DNA of 64,000 nucleotides, taken from positions 228,244,122 through 228,308,121 of the forward strand of contig OY998175.1 in assembly GCA_963921935.1 (NCBI GenBank). The letters run 5' to 3'. Within the stretch, counting starts at the first letter, position 1. Each line of letters opens with the position of its first letter. The notes beneath the pieces are model-generated. The model saw nothing but the letters and a program-made list of their open reading frames with translations. It was not told the origin of the DNA and ran no database searches. The DNA is from Galeruca laticollis. Taxonomy: Eukaryota; Arthropoda; Insecta; Coleoptera; Chrysomelidae. This document shows, one piece after another, positions 1-10,130 of the stretch. A program made the translations under genes and the position numbers.

Positions 1-710
1 GTCAGGCATATATGAACTCAAATGTCCAGAATGTAATGCTGTATATTTGGGTCAGACCCTTAGGAATTTTGAAATACGATACAGTGAGCACTTACGAGCA
101 TACAGATTAAAACAACCAGACAAATCCCACTACGCAAAACATCTACTTGACACCAATCATTCATTGACACCTAACACCTAGAAGTACTGCATATTTGTGA
201 AAAGAAACAAGAACTGGATTTCCTTGAAGAACTGCAAATGAGAAGACATTTAAGAAACCCACAATATGAAGTTGTCAATGAACAGTTAAATCTAGGGAAT
301 TCTCCACTAATAAACTGTCTTCTTAAGTGATAATTGTAAAGATCAGCAGATATAGTTTTCCGGGTTTTCTATATCATTGCACAGTTATACTGATCTTAAT
401 TGGAAAAATGATATCCAGGATATCACCATAGGGCTAATAATATCTAAGCTTCAGTATTTGTAATATCACATCTTCTTCTTTTTTCTATAAACATATATTA
501 AGCCAATCACAAGTTAGGTTACTTCTTGGTCTAGCCAAAAATAACTACTAAACATCAGGTAGGCATAAAATGAAATGTAACTTCTGTCATTCTGACGATG
601 ATATTGATTTATCGAAAAAATTGTCAATTTTTTAGAATTTTCAATAACTTGTATTATATTGTGGAATTAACTAGAGACCTTGAGTTTCATTTAAAAACAC
701 TAATTAAAGT
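1..710 (+). pseudogene. Penelope-like element, GIY-YIG endonuclease end and 3' tail (copy 1)
   Basis: This is the 3' end of a Penelope-like retroelement (PLE) whose RT part lies outside the window. From base 2 the frame reads a GIY-YIG type nuclease start (GIYELKCPECNAVYLGQ), then RNFEIRYSEHLRAYR. It is nearly the same DNA as 23417-24090, and the match continues through the non-coding tail to about 700. Compared with that copy, a 4-base loss near 170 (ACACAGAACTAG to ACACCTAG) shifts the frame, so the nuclease is broken. The conserved Cys-x2-Cys and the Arg of the RYSEH block are still visible. In PLEs this domain nicks target DNA for reverse transcription; that role is family knowledge. The insertion is old and 5'-truncated by the window edge. 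Confidence 0.85.
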
Positions 711-749
711 CTCCAATTATGAAAGTTATACAGCCGGAATATTTTTCCA

Positions 750-1290
750 ATATCACATCAAGTGAAACTCCAGAAGTTTCTAATAATTCACTGTGGTTAC
801 TTCTCGGTAGAATGTACACAAGGCAAACAATGAACTCGAGAGAAGACATTGTAAACTGATATATAAGCCACCAAGGAGAAGTCTCCAGGAGTCTTGGACT
901 GTAACTGTTTTTGTAGAATATGGCTAGGCCTCCCTTTGCACGTCCTACCGACTTCTCCCTAATTGCTTTGGAGTAAACAACACTGTAATTATTACGTATA
1001 AGATTTGGGACTTCAATATCAGTATCATGCTACGTTTCACATAAACATATGAAATCATATTGCACATGCGAGTCTTCAACGAGAAAATTGTTGAGATTTT
1101 TAAATCCCTGCACATTCCAGAGTACTACTCTAACACTGCGTTGGTTGCCCAAGAGCACATCCCGAGTAGAAGTGCTTGTTGCTTTTTCTCCATCATTTGA
1201 ATTTATTTTTTCCTTTCTACCATTTGTATTTAGTGTTTTGGCTTCATTTAGTTTAATTTTGTATTCGTTCTTAGTGTGATTCCTTTTCAA
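750..1290 (-). pseudogene. LINE (non-LTR) apurinic-type endonuclease N-terminus, fragment
   Basis: Read on the minus strand from 1290, the frame gives a basic leader, then VVLWNVQGFKNLNNF and YDFICLCET. This matches the opening of an APE-type LINE endonuclease, which begins with an Asn-containing strand and an ExW-type block. After CET there is an in-frame TAG where such proteins usually have Trp. The same frame continues with the conserved GLAIFYKNS block and further endonuclease-like sequence to about 750. There the homology stops against the tail of the neighbouring Penelope copy. No RT is present, so this is a broken 5' fragment. The clade (Jockey, R1 or I) cannot be settled from this piece. 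The 1300-1700 stretch behind it may be its 5' UTR, which is inference. Confidence 0.6.
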
Positions 1291-1299
1291 TTGTGGTTA

Positions 1300-1710
1300 T
1301 TCTCAAATTATACTACTTGTAATTTCATTGTGAATGAAGCTGTAAACTATAATTTGAAATTTAAAAGTGACAGCGCGTCGTCATTTATAATAGGGTGCCA
1401 TCTAGTATTATTTTTGTGAAGTTGTTTTGCCTGACTATCCATTTTTTGCCATTTTTCTCTCCTAGCCGTGCGAATACCTACTTTCTCGTCCCGATAAAGT
1501 CACGAAAATTGGGTTTTCGAGTAGTGTAAGGTAAAAATAATTTTATTGGATGTCCAAGTCAAATGCACAGCCTATCACTTGACAACTGATTACTGAGCTT
1601 ACCAGGTGGTTATTAAAATTGTATTATCTGTATTTCTCAAAATAAAAAGACCTAATGCATATGTATATATATATATATATGCCCGCTAATTCTGTTTTTT
1701 TTTATATATA
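1300..1710. other. non-coding interval
   Basis: AT-rich sequence with no supportable gene. It ends in short (TA)n tracts at about 1660-1680 and 1703-1712 that served as the insertion site of the Tc1/mariner element. The half nearest 1300 may be the 5' untranslated part of the antisense LINE fragment. Confidence 0.5.
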
Positions 1711-1712
1711 TA

Positions 1713-1874
1713 CAGTGCTATTCAAAAGTCCCCTCCCCCCCTCGTATCTTTTGAACGGCTACACTTACATTAATAAAATTTGGAGGGTGAAAATGAAGTG
1801 TTGTAAACTTCTCTACGAATGATAACAGGTGACGTAATAGTAATAGATGACGTCACAGTGCCACTCTGGACAAT
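1713..1874 (+). repeat. left inverted repeat of the Tc1/mariner element, outer part
   Basis: The outer 162 bp of the left terminal repeat are complementary to about 9015-9175. They include a C-run, the CGTATCTTTTGAACGG block and the GTGACGTAATAGTAATAG block. The inner part of the same repeat lies at 7465-7592, beyond the BEL insertion. Confidence 0.88.
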
Positions 1875-2520
1875 TGTTCGAATTTTATTTAATTACAAAA
1901 TTCTCCTGTGACTTTTCATTTTCAACTTCTCCTGTATAACACCATTCAAACTTCATTTCATATAAAAAACCACAGATAGTTGTATAACAATTTCTTTTCT
2001 CCACAAAACTACATGCGTCGGCTGAGTATCAGCTGCCATATGACAGTTTCATTTAAATCTCTATTTTTCCCATTGGTTACATTCTCACATAACGTTCCTT
2101 ATTATCACCCACCTAAAACCACACATGAAAATATCCATAACAACACATATTCAATTTTTCATCATCATAAAAGAATCCGTTGTTAGTGAAGTTACAAAAA
2201 AGCATCAAAAAATCTAACTACACATATTGTCATAAATTTGATAAAAACGTACATAAAAATATGATTGCATCTTTTAATAAGCATTTGTGAATTCTTCATT
2301 GTGACGCAGATATATAACGAAATAAATGTAAATAATAAAAATATAAAGAAAAGTGTATGAAACCATCGAATTTTATTTTCACATAATAACCAATTCATAC
2401 ATGGAATAACATTCATTATCATCACATTACGACGATTGGTCCTTCAGAGCTCAGTACAATATAAGCGAAAACGATATTCCGCAATATTGCTTTTCCATCA
2501 AAAGAGGAAAACGCAAAACA
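1875..2520 (+). repeat. 5' LTR of the BEL element
   Basis: This 646-bp repeat is TG...CA bounded and matches 6811-7459 nearly base for base from 1890 to about 2450. It diverges over the last ~60 bp. It presumably carries the promoter and polyadenylation signals, but I could not assign a TATA box or start site. Confidence 0.9.
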
Positions 2521-2545
2521 TGGCCCTTCTGTAGCCGGATCAAAC
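2521..2545 (+). promoter_or_regulatory. candidate tRNA primer-binding site
   Basis: The base after the 5' LTR starts TGGCCCTTCTGTAGCCGGAT. TGG complements a tRNA CCA end, and the following bases look like the complement of an acceptor stem and T-arm. The tRNA identity cannot be fixed by eye; the acceptor/T-arm part is reminiscent of tRNA-Tyr. Confidence 0.55.
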
Positions 2546-2867
2546 CAGAAATAAGATAAACAAGAATTTAATCCTGAATTGAAAACAGATTTGGCAGTAC
2601 AAATCCACAAGGAAAGTGAAATTCTTCGAGACTGTACGCAAGTTCGCAGTGGAAAGAACAAGACAAATAAGGTATATATGACAAAAAAAAATAATTTTAT
2701 TACATTGTTAATTTCAAATTTAGTTTGGACATTAAATGACATTCTTTCATCACAACTTTGGAAAATAATCATATAGATCATAAAATATTACTGAAATACC
2801 TAACATGACACATTGATTTGAATTTTATGTCAAATATTTCTCTCAAATAATTGAGATCATTGATAAA

Positions 2868-4595
2868 ATGGATTCATTAAAAACACAACGTGCTAGTTGT
2901 AAGGCAGCAATTACACGTATTCATAACTGGTTTCATAATAATTTGGAAGAATCAGACAAGTATGCTTTCAAATCACGCATAGATAATTTAGATAAATACT
3001 ACTCTAAATATTCTGAAATTCAAGATCAAATAGAAATCATAGCCTTAGATCCTGAATTAGAATTTGATGATAGAAGCCACATTGATGAAAAATATTATGT
3101 ATTACACTCTGGACTACAAAATGCTTACGATAAATTAAATTTTAAATTTAATCAAATTACTCAATCAACCTTACATTCTCATAATGAAACACATATTAGA
3201 TTGCCGTCAATAGAAATACCGATTTTTTCTGGAGACAGCATAAAATATAATGCCTTTATAGAACTGTTCAATGCATTAATAGTAAACAATTCCCGGTTGA
3301 CATCTAAAATTGAAAAATTTTACTATTTGAAATCATACTTGAAAGGTGACCCGCTAAATTTAAAATCTCAATTACCAGTAAAGGAAACTAATTTTGATGT
3401 AGCTTTAGACTTACTAAATTACAAATACAATAATATAAGGCAAATTGTTACTGCCCATTTTAACCGTTTAACGGCCTGTAATAATATATTAAAATGTAAC
3501 GCACAGCAATTAAGAATATTCACATCACTAGATCTATAGTAAAATCATTATTAAACTTAAACATCAGTAAGGAAGATTTATTCGATGCCTTAATTGTTCA
3601 CATATTGAAAACCAAATTAGACTATAGTACTAAAAGATCTCTTGAAGAAAAAGAGATTGATCAACATTTAATTACTAGTGATAATTTTTTTGATTTTCTG
3701 GAGAAAAAATGTACCGTTTTGGAAAACTTGTTGACCCAAGATCCTAAACCTGATACATCCCACCATCATCGTAATCAGTCTTCTAATGTGACCACTCCAC
3801 CCAACAGGGTAACCTTACTTTCAAATCAACACTCGCTTCCTAAACAAAACTCACCTCATTACAATGATCAACGCGATCAACCCTCGTTTAGTGCATATCA
3901 TAGTCCCCCCTGCCCATCTCCAACATGCTTATTTTGTAAAGAAATAGGCCACAAAACTTATTCATGCCTTTAATTCGGGATGCTTTCCGTTCCTGATCGG
4001 AACAACTACATTAGAGATAACAGAATGTGTTTTAGGTGTCTAGGTTCTAAACACACAATCCGTAATTGTATTTCAGTCAAATCGTGCTCCATATGTCAAA
4101 AAAGACATCACACTTTACTCCATTTGAACAATTCTCGCCCTAGACAAAACTCTGACACAAGACCTGTCGACAGAAATGACACTCCGATCGTCGCCATGAC
4201 CCATTCCTTTCATTCCATATTAAATGAACCATGCAACCTACACTCTCTCGCAACCCAACCTTCAACTCAACATTCACTCGCTGATCATTCGTTACCCTAC
4301 TCACTTAAAAGGGACACCTTTAATCAGCTCTCTTGTAATACAACTCATAGCTCTAACCCTATCAACATTTCAACATGCTCATTCTGTAACAAAGCAGGTC
4401 ATAAAATTTATTCTTGCTCACACTTCAGAACACTCTACACTTGTCCGCAAAAAATATATACTAAATAACAAAATGTGCGCAGCATGTCTGGGCTCCAGAC
4501 ACACGTTCACCCATTGCTCGTCTACCGGTGTATGTGCCATTTGCAGAAACAAGCACCACACTTTACTTCACTTAAACCCTCAGATATATTCTTAA
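2868..4595 (+). pseudogene. BEL gag-like gene with duplicated zinc-knuckle block, frameshifted
   Basis: ATG at 2868 opens a 223-residue frame with the DUF1759-like core (LPSIEIPIFSGD, then FYYLKSYLKGDP) found in front of BEL/Pao pol. The frame breaks near 3525 and resumes in another frame (VKSLLNLNISKEDLFD) to a CX2CX4HX4C knuckle ending at 3970, where a TAA stops it. In the same frame a second knuckle (CFRCLGSKHTIRNC) and a CSICQKRHHTLLH block follow to about 4130. After a Ser/Thr/His-rich linker the whole block recurs in decayed form: CSFCNKAGHKIYSC near 4378-4420, then in another frame CAACLGSRHTFTHC and CAICRNKHHTLLH to 4575. Gag normally packages RNA and assembles particles. The tandem copy of the nucleic-acid-binding region is unusual. 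At least two frameshifts and one stop make it a pseudogene. Confidence 0.8.
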
Positions 4596-4599
4596 ATCA

Positions 4600-5815
4600 C
4601 AAAATACTTATAAAATCAAAGTTACTCTCAAATTAAAACACTCTTAACTCATAAATAAATAATTTTCAAACCAACACTTACACTCGAATAAACGATTCAC
4701 TTTCTTACTCAACGCTCTTTCAGTGCAGGATAGCACTCATTCATTGCTTAAACTCTTTCTCGTCAAGAAAACAAAACCTTTAGTCCTTTTGAAGAGGACA
4801 GTGAAACTTATATACTTGACACTTAAGAAAAACATAAAAAACTTTGTGAAAAACTTAAACTTATACTTAGACATTGAGAAACAAATACTTTAACATTTAA
4901 AACCCTGGACGATTAAAAAAGCTTAGACACTTTGACGTGAAAATTACTCTTATGCGAATACCTGGATAAAGGTATTGAGAAGAAGAAGAAGAGAACTTGG
5001 TTAAAAAGAAGAAGATGATACTTGGGTGAAAAGATGAAGATACTTGGTTGAAGAAGAAGATTCATGGTTGAAAAGAAGATTATACTTGGTTGAAAAAGAA
5101 GATACATGGTTGAAGAAGATGATACTTGGATAATATAAACACTTGGGTGACATTTAGAAGAAAACGGCATCCCCCCTTACTCATATGTTACTTAAACAAT
5201 TACATTGACGACACTTTGAATTTAAAAGGACTTGACAAAAACATTATATACATATCTTACCCTCCTTTTCTTGATGAGAACAGAAATAACTCTCCTTTAC
5301 ATTAATTAAAACATTTTAAAAACTCATTCTTGCCCGCAAAAGAGACGGGTCCCCTTAACACAAACATCTATAATCATAAAAATATATACAAAAACAATCT
5401 CAAAAGAGTTAGAAAAAACTCTCTCATCATAATTATACACTCGTGGTCACTACATTACATTTACTTCCATGCTAACTCACACTTACATTATTACTTGCAC
5501 TTGCATACAATTGCACCTTAATCAAACTTATACTCATACTCATATTGGCAGTCACATTTAAACTCACATTCGTAATACTTTTACATTTATTCGTATTTAC
5601 ATTTGCATTTACATTCATACATACTTACTCTAACTCACTTGTTGTTGCACGTACTCGTGCTTGCTCTAGTCTCATGAGCACACTCTCTTACTCGCATATA
5701 CATTCTTAATATAGATTGTACTCAATACATTCACAATGAATTCCAATATTACTTACACTCTCACTTGAATTCACAACCTCATTCCAATTATACTCGCACT
5801 CGTAGTAGCACTCAC
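4600..5815. other. pol-deleted, low-complexity interior of the BEL element
   Basis: No protease, RT or RNase H can be recognised. 4975-5170 is a purine-rich GAAGAAGA / ACTTGGTTGA degenerate tandem. 5440-5720 is rich in ACTCAC/TTACAT runs. A small frame at 5330-5521 has no recognisable product. Confidence 0.7.
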
Positions 5816-5817
5816 TA

Positions 5818-6077
5818 GTTTGAAATTACAAAGACAACATATACGTTTAGGACACAGTGGTCCTCAAAATGTATTAGCCAATATCCTTTTACAATTCTGG
5901 CCCATTGATGGCCTGCGTGAAATCAAGCGCATCATAAACAAATGTCTAATGTGCCACAGGTTCAAGGCCATAACAGCACAGCAAATCATGTCTGATCTAC
6001 CTGCACGTCGTGTAACACCTTCCTGTCCCTTCCAGACGACTGGAGTCGAATTCGCGGGACCATTCTCAATAAAATAA
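5818..6077 (+). pseudogene. BEL/Pao integrase zinc-binding segment, fragment
   Basis: The frame reads RQHIRLGHSGPQNVLANILL, then the block with IINKCLMCHRFKA, DLPARRV and TTGVEFAGPF, then stops at 6077. The spaced His-His and Cys-x2-Cys are the integrase N-terminal zinc site, and the FAGPF block precedes the DDE core, as in BEL/Pao pol. The DDE core itself is missing; the sequence turns into minisatellite within 100 bp. About 85 residues remain of a >1000-residue polyprotein. There is no start codon of its own: it is an internal fragment left by deletion. Confidence 0.8.
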
Positions 6078-6171
6078 TCTCATCTGAAGCGAGCTCCGGT
6101 ATCCAAACCTTACTCTTCTACAACATAATCAGGTTGTAATCACTGACACTTTCTCTCTCTCTTTTCTAGAG

Positions 6172-6411
6172 TACATTCTTATCGTTTACAACTCTAGTCC
6201 ATTTATAGAGTATATTGCATACATTCTTATCGTTTACAACTCTAGTCCATTTCTATAGTATATTGCATACATTCTTATCGTTTACAACTCTAGTCCATTT
6301 CTAGAGTATATTGCATACATTCTTATCGTTTACAACTCTAGTCCATTTCTAGAGTATATTGCTTACATTATTATCATTCACACCTCTAGTCCATTTCTAG
6401 AGTACATTGCA
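6172..6411. repeat. 48-bp tandem repeat, five copies
   Basis: The unit TACATTCTTATCGTTTACAA... is 48 bp, with starts at 6172, 6220, 6268, 6316 and 6364. Each unit carries an inverted CTCTAG...CTAGAG. The fifth copy is the most diverged. It lies inside the BEL element. Confidence 0.9.
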
Positions 6412-6461
6412 AACTTTCGTACACTTAAAAAACAAGAACTAGCATACATCTAGACATCTCA

Positions 6462-6640
6462 TTCATTCGTTACATTCATGACGTTAGAGTCCTTACACCA
6501 CTCTAACATCAAAAACTTATCATTTCTTATATTCATGATATTAAAGTCCTTACAACACTCTAACATCAACCCTAAACATTCATTCGTTACATTCATGATG
6601 CCAGAGTCCTTATACCACTCTGACACTAACATTAATTTAT
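6462..6640. repeat. ~58-bp tandem repeat, three copies
   Basis: The recurring block is CATTCATGA...GAGTCCTTA..CCACTCT(A/G)AC. Three copies follow directly on the 48-bp array inside the BEL element. Confidence 0.8.
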
Positions 6641-6810
6641 TTTTACAACCCCTATACATTTATATAATTATTTACAATTATTCACTTCCAATCATAATCC
6701 TGTATCAGAGCCTATACACTACTCACGCTATCTAATTCTTTCATTAACATCAGCATTCGATGATATCAGTCATCTCTCACCTTTCATCCATTCTTCCCGC
6801 GCCCCCAATA

Positions 6811-7459
6811 TGTTCGAATTTGATTTACTTACAAAATTCTCCTGTGACTTTTCATTTTCAACTTCTCCTGTTAACACCATTCAAACTTCATTTCATATAA
6901 AAAACCACAGATAGTTGTATAACAATTTCTTTTCTCCACAAAACTACATGCGTCGGCTGAGTATCAGCTGTCATATGACAGTTTCATTTAAATCTCTATT
7001 TTTCCCATTGGTTACATTCTCACATAACGTTCCTTATTATCACCCACCTAAAACCACACATGAAAATATCCATAACAACACATATTCAATTTTTCATCAT
7101 CATAAAAGAAACCGTTGTTAGTGAAGTTACAAAAAAGCATCAAAAAATCTAACGACACATATTGTCATAAATTTGATAAAAACGTACATAAAAATATGAT
7201 TGCATCTTTTAATAAGCATTTGTGAATTCTTCATTGTGACGCAGATATATAACGAAATAAATGTAAATAATAAAAATATAAAGAAAAGTGTATGAAACCA
7301 TCGAATTTTATTTTCACATAATAACCAATTCATACATGGAATAACATTCATTATCGTCACATTACGACGATTGGTCCTTCAGAGCATTTACCATAAAGGA
7401 GAATACGGCATTCCGCAATTTTGCTTTTCCAACATTAGAAAAGAGGAAAACGCAAAACA
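6811..7459 (+). repeat. 3' LTR of the BEL element
   Basis: The 649-bp partner of 1875-2520 runs from TGTTCG to AAAACA and is followed directly by the duplicated ACAAT and the interrupted mariner repeat. It is preceded by a pyrimidine-rich CCCGCGCCCCCAATA rather than a classical polypurine tract. Confidence 0.9.
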
Positions 7460-7764
7460 ACAATAATTTTAAATAGGATCTTATGGCAAGTGATATCTCG
7501 TTTGAAAGGCATTGACATTGGCTACATAGCCATATTAATTTTGTTTGGGTTTAAATTAATTTTGACGGATAAATTGAATAAATACCAAAATTTTCATTTC
7601 ACATTTAAATATTGAAGATTTTTCAGTCCGCCTCTGGTTAGTTGTCAAAAAAATTGACGCTTTTAATTTAATAGTATTTGTTGCTTTGCAAAGTTTTTCT
7701 AAATAGCTTAAATATTTAATTTTATTATTGTTTAACGAGACGTTTAAGAGTTTACATAGGCAAA

Positions 7765-8835
7765 ATGGTACGTAGTCAAGCCGATAAAGTAGCAGCTATC
7801 TTAATAATTGGTGAATCTAGAAAGAATCTCCATGAAGCGGAACGTTTATTTAATGAGAGATACCCAGATCGCCATATCTCGAGAACTTATTTGAGAGTGC
7901 TTCTTCACAAGTTTGAAGCAACAGGTAGTGTTCAAGATGCCAAACGATCTGGTCGACCAACATTTAGTGATGATAAAAAAATTGATATAGTTGCTGAAAT
8001 GGTAGTAAACCCTACTTCCTCTTCAACTTGAGTTGCGTCTATCTGTGAAGTAAGTAAAAGTACAGTACAGAGGGTGTTGGCTAAAAATAAATTTCATCCA
8101 TACAAGTTAAAAATGGTGTAACACCTTTCGGATGACCACCCCGACAGAAGACTCGAATTCTGTGAATGTATGACAAACAAAATTAGTCAAAACTCACATT
8201 ACACAAAAAAAATTTGTTTTAGTGACGAAAGTACTTTTTGCCTCAATGGAAATGTGAATACACAAAATGTAAGGTATTAGAGTGACACAAATCCTCACAC
8301 CTTTCGTGAACAACATACCCAATTTCCAGAAAAAGTCAATGTTTGGGCAGGTATTTTGGGAAACCACATAGTTGGTCCTGTTTTCCTAAATTCAAATTTA
8401 AGCGGTGAAGTGTATCTGGAGATGTTACAAAAAGCAATTGAGCTGTTAATTCTTGAAATTCTGGAAGATAATCAAGATGAATTCGGCCATCTGGAAATAA
8501 CATTTCAACAAGATGGTGCTCCTGCACATTATTATGGTGCAGTAAGATGTTACCTGGATGAAGAATATCGAGGTAGATGGATCGGCCGGCGAGGTCCTAT
8601 AGAATGGCCACCTCGGTCACCAGATCTGACACCATTATATTCTTTTCTATGGGGGTACTTGAAATCCAAGGTTTATACTACGGTACCAGATAGCATTGGC
8701 GTTTTGAGAGAAAGAATTACTGAAGAATGCAATGCTATTTCAGCTGACACATACGAACGAGTACGACAAGAGTTTACTAATAGAATGTATTACTGTCAGG
8801 AAGTAGACGAAGCACATTTCGAACACTTGCTATAA
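7765..8835 (+). pseudogene. Tc1/mariner transposase with three in-frame stops
   Basis: This is one continuous 357-codon frame from ATG 7765 to TAA 8835, broken only by TGA at 8029, TAA at 8119 and TAG at 8278. The N-terminus has a helix-turn-helix region (ISRTYLRVLLHKFEATGSVQ) and an RSGRP hook. The middle shows STVQRVLAKNKFHPYK. The catalytic core has FSDES (first Asp), FQQDGAPAHY (second Asp) and PPRSPDLTP (third Asp). I count 36 residues between the second and third Asp. The enzyme would cut and paste at TA sites using the ~290-bp inverted repeats. It lies between those repeats in the expected direction. The FLWGYLKSK motif is intact. All three acidic positions survive, so inactivation is by nonsense mutation only and looks relatively recent. 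Confidence 0.9.
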
Positions 8836-8884
8836 GCATCCATTGTTGATATTTGATTATTTGAATTTAAAAAAATATTTTCAA

Positions 8885-9172
8885 TAATTTTGGTATTGAT
8901 TTAATTTATCCGTTAAAATTAATTTGAACCCAAACAAAATCAATATGGCTATGTAGCCAATGTCAATGCCTTTCAAACGAGATATCACTTGCCATAAGGT
9001 CCTATTTAAAATTATTGGCCAGAGTGGTACTGTGACGTCATCTATTACTATTACGTCACCTGTTATCATTCGTAGAGAAGTTTACAACCCTTTATTTTCA
9101 CCCTCCAAATTTTAATAATGTATGTGTAGCCGTCCAAAAGATACGAGGGGGGGAGTGGAATTTTGAATAGCA

Positions 9173-9175
<3 letters not shown>
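8885..9175 (-). repeat. right inverted repeat of the Tc1/mariner element
   Basis: About 291 bp, the reverse complement of 1713-1874 plus 7465-7592. It ends in ATAGCACTG followed by TA. Confidence 0.9.

Positions 9176-9222
<47 letters not shown>
9176..9222. repeat. (TA)n microsatellite
   Basis: Uninterrupted TA run directly at the right end of the Tc1/mariner element. Confidence 0.95.
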
Positions 9223-9226
<4 letters not shown>

Positions 9227-9600
9227 TATTGACGGTCAGAATTAACGAGTCGGACCTGGTGTCCAATTGTTAACAGCAAAGTCTTTCTTTTCTTTGAGCA
9301 TATTGGATTACAACGCATGGAACTACGCCATAGCGTTGTACACAAACTAGGAAAATTATTTATAAGTTCCTGTTCATGTTTTTCAATGTCAAGAAAAAAA
9401 GTCATGCTCTTGTGACATGGTTTTCTCAAGTTTTGATTTTTTGAATATAAAGTGATAAAATATACTATTGACGGTCAGAATTAACGAGTCAGACCTGGTG
9501 TCACATTGTTAACAGCAAAGTCTTTGTTTTCTTTGATCATATTGGATTACAACGCATGGAACTACGCCATAGCGTTGTACACAAACTAGGAAAATTATAA
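9227..9600. repeat. direct repeat pair, ~135 bp each, offset 239 bp
   Basis: The block TATTGACGGTCAGAATTAAC...CAAACTAGGAAAATTAT occurs at 9227-9361 and again at 9466-9600 with few mismatches. A ~105-bp spacer lies between them. The second copy runs straight into the hammerhead-bearing repeat, so both blocks may belong to one larger element. Confidence 0.85.
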
Positions 9601-9663
9601 GTTGTTTTGTGTTTTCCCATGTTTCGATCAACATCTTTGCTCCCAAATGTCACATCCTTATTT

Positions 9664-9720
9664 GGTCATATCGTGCTGAAGACGGCAAATGACCTAGAAA
9701 CATGCATGTCGGCGGTTACC
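9664..9720 (+). ncRNA. type I hammerhead ribozyme, degenerate (copy 1)
   Basis: Core CTGAAGA at 9676-9682 and GAA at 9697-9699. Stem III is the palindrome ACATGCATGT (9700-9709) and the cleavage C is at 9710. Stem I (ATCGTG with GGCGGT) is weakened by one mismatch and G-U pairs. Stem II is poor. It aligns base for base with the better copy 312 bp downstream. Confidence 0.6.
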
Positions 9721-9975
9721 ACTGTGTTTCAGCAGCCCCTTTTTCTTTTTGCGTGAATTGCCCAAGAATCTCTTTATTGTTATTGTTAACATATCACGCG
9801 ATATTCCTACATCTTCTTTGTTATTTACTATGGGTCGGAAGGTTCAGGCGGGGGGGGGGGCTATATGCGCCTCCGTGTCGATCTTGGTTGTTGTCCTGAA
9901 AACTCGGGATCCGTTGTTTTGTGTTTTCCCATGTTTCGATTAACATCGTTGCTCCCAAATTTCACATCCTTATTT

Positions 9976-10032
9976 GGTCATACCGTGCTGAAGAAGGCAA
10001 ATGAGCTAGAAACATGTATGTCCGCGGTTACC
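9976..10032 (+). ncRNA. type I hammerhead ribozyme (copy 2)
   Basis: The catalytic core is CTGAAGA (9988-9994) with GAA (10009-10011) and the A10012-T10021 pair before the cleavage base C10022. Stem I pairs ACCGTG (9982-9987) with CGCGGT (10023-10028), six pairs with one G-U, and continues GGT (9976-9978) with ACC (10030-10032) across an internal loop. Stem II is AGGC/GCTA around AAATGA: C-G, G-C and G-U pairs with an A-A mismatch at the base. Stem III is ACAT/ATGT with a 2-base loop. Such a short stem III is typical of hammerheads that act as dimers in Penelope elements and retrozymes. Predicted cleavage is after C10022. Confidence 0.75.
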
Positions 10033-10127
10033 ACTCTGTTTCAGTAGCCCCTTTTTCTTTTTGCGTGAATTGCCCAAGAATTTCTTTATTGTTATTGTTA
10101 ACATATCACGCGATATTCCTACATCTT

Positions 10128-10130
<3 letters not shown>

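Larger units (their letters stand above)
1875..7459 (+). mobile_element. BEL/Pao LTR retrotransposon, non-autonomous (gag kept, pol lost)
   Basis: Two direct LTRs start TGTTCG and end AAAACA, and they are flanked by a 5-bp direct duplication ACAAT (1870-1874 and 7460-7464), so both ends are intact. The gag-like region carries a DUF1759-like domain and zinc knuckles. The only pol remnant is an integrase zinc-binding segment at 5820-6077. Together these indicate BEL/Pao. No protease, RT or RNase H is found in the 1.2 kb between them; that space is low-complexity and rich in ACTC/TTAC. At 5.6 kb it is shorter than usual full-length elements. The LTRs are close to identical in the middle and differ more at the 3' ends. 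The sequence before the 3' LTR is C-rich rather than a typical purine tract. Confidence 0.88.
1713..9175 (+). mobile_element. Tc1/mariner-type transposon, split by a BEL insertion
   Basis: The outer ends are CAGTGCTATTCAAAAGTC at 1713 and its inverted counterpart ending ATAGCACTG at 9175. Each is flanked by TA, the target of the Tc1/mariner superfamily, inside TA-rich microsatellite DNA. The inverted repeats are long, about 290 bp. The left one is cut at 1874 by the BEL element and resumes at 7465, where it pairs with 8885-9020. Removing the BEL insert and one copy of ACAAT leaves about 1.87 kb, a normal size for the family. The transposase (7765-8835) carries three stops, so the copy cannot move by itself. 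Order of events: transposon first, BEL second. Confidence 0.9.

Noticed and set aside
590..690. CTGACGA in the 3' tail of Penelope copies 1 and 2 as a hammerhead
   Set aside because: No GAA at the proper distance in copy 1 and no stem III or stem I in copy 2.
1980..2425. Small open frames repeated at 6915-7360
   Set aside because: They lie inside the two LTRs and are conserved only because the LTRs are duplicates.
6459..6735. Open frames with repeated peptides on both strands
   Set aside because: Product of the ~58-bp minisatellite in the BEL element.
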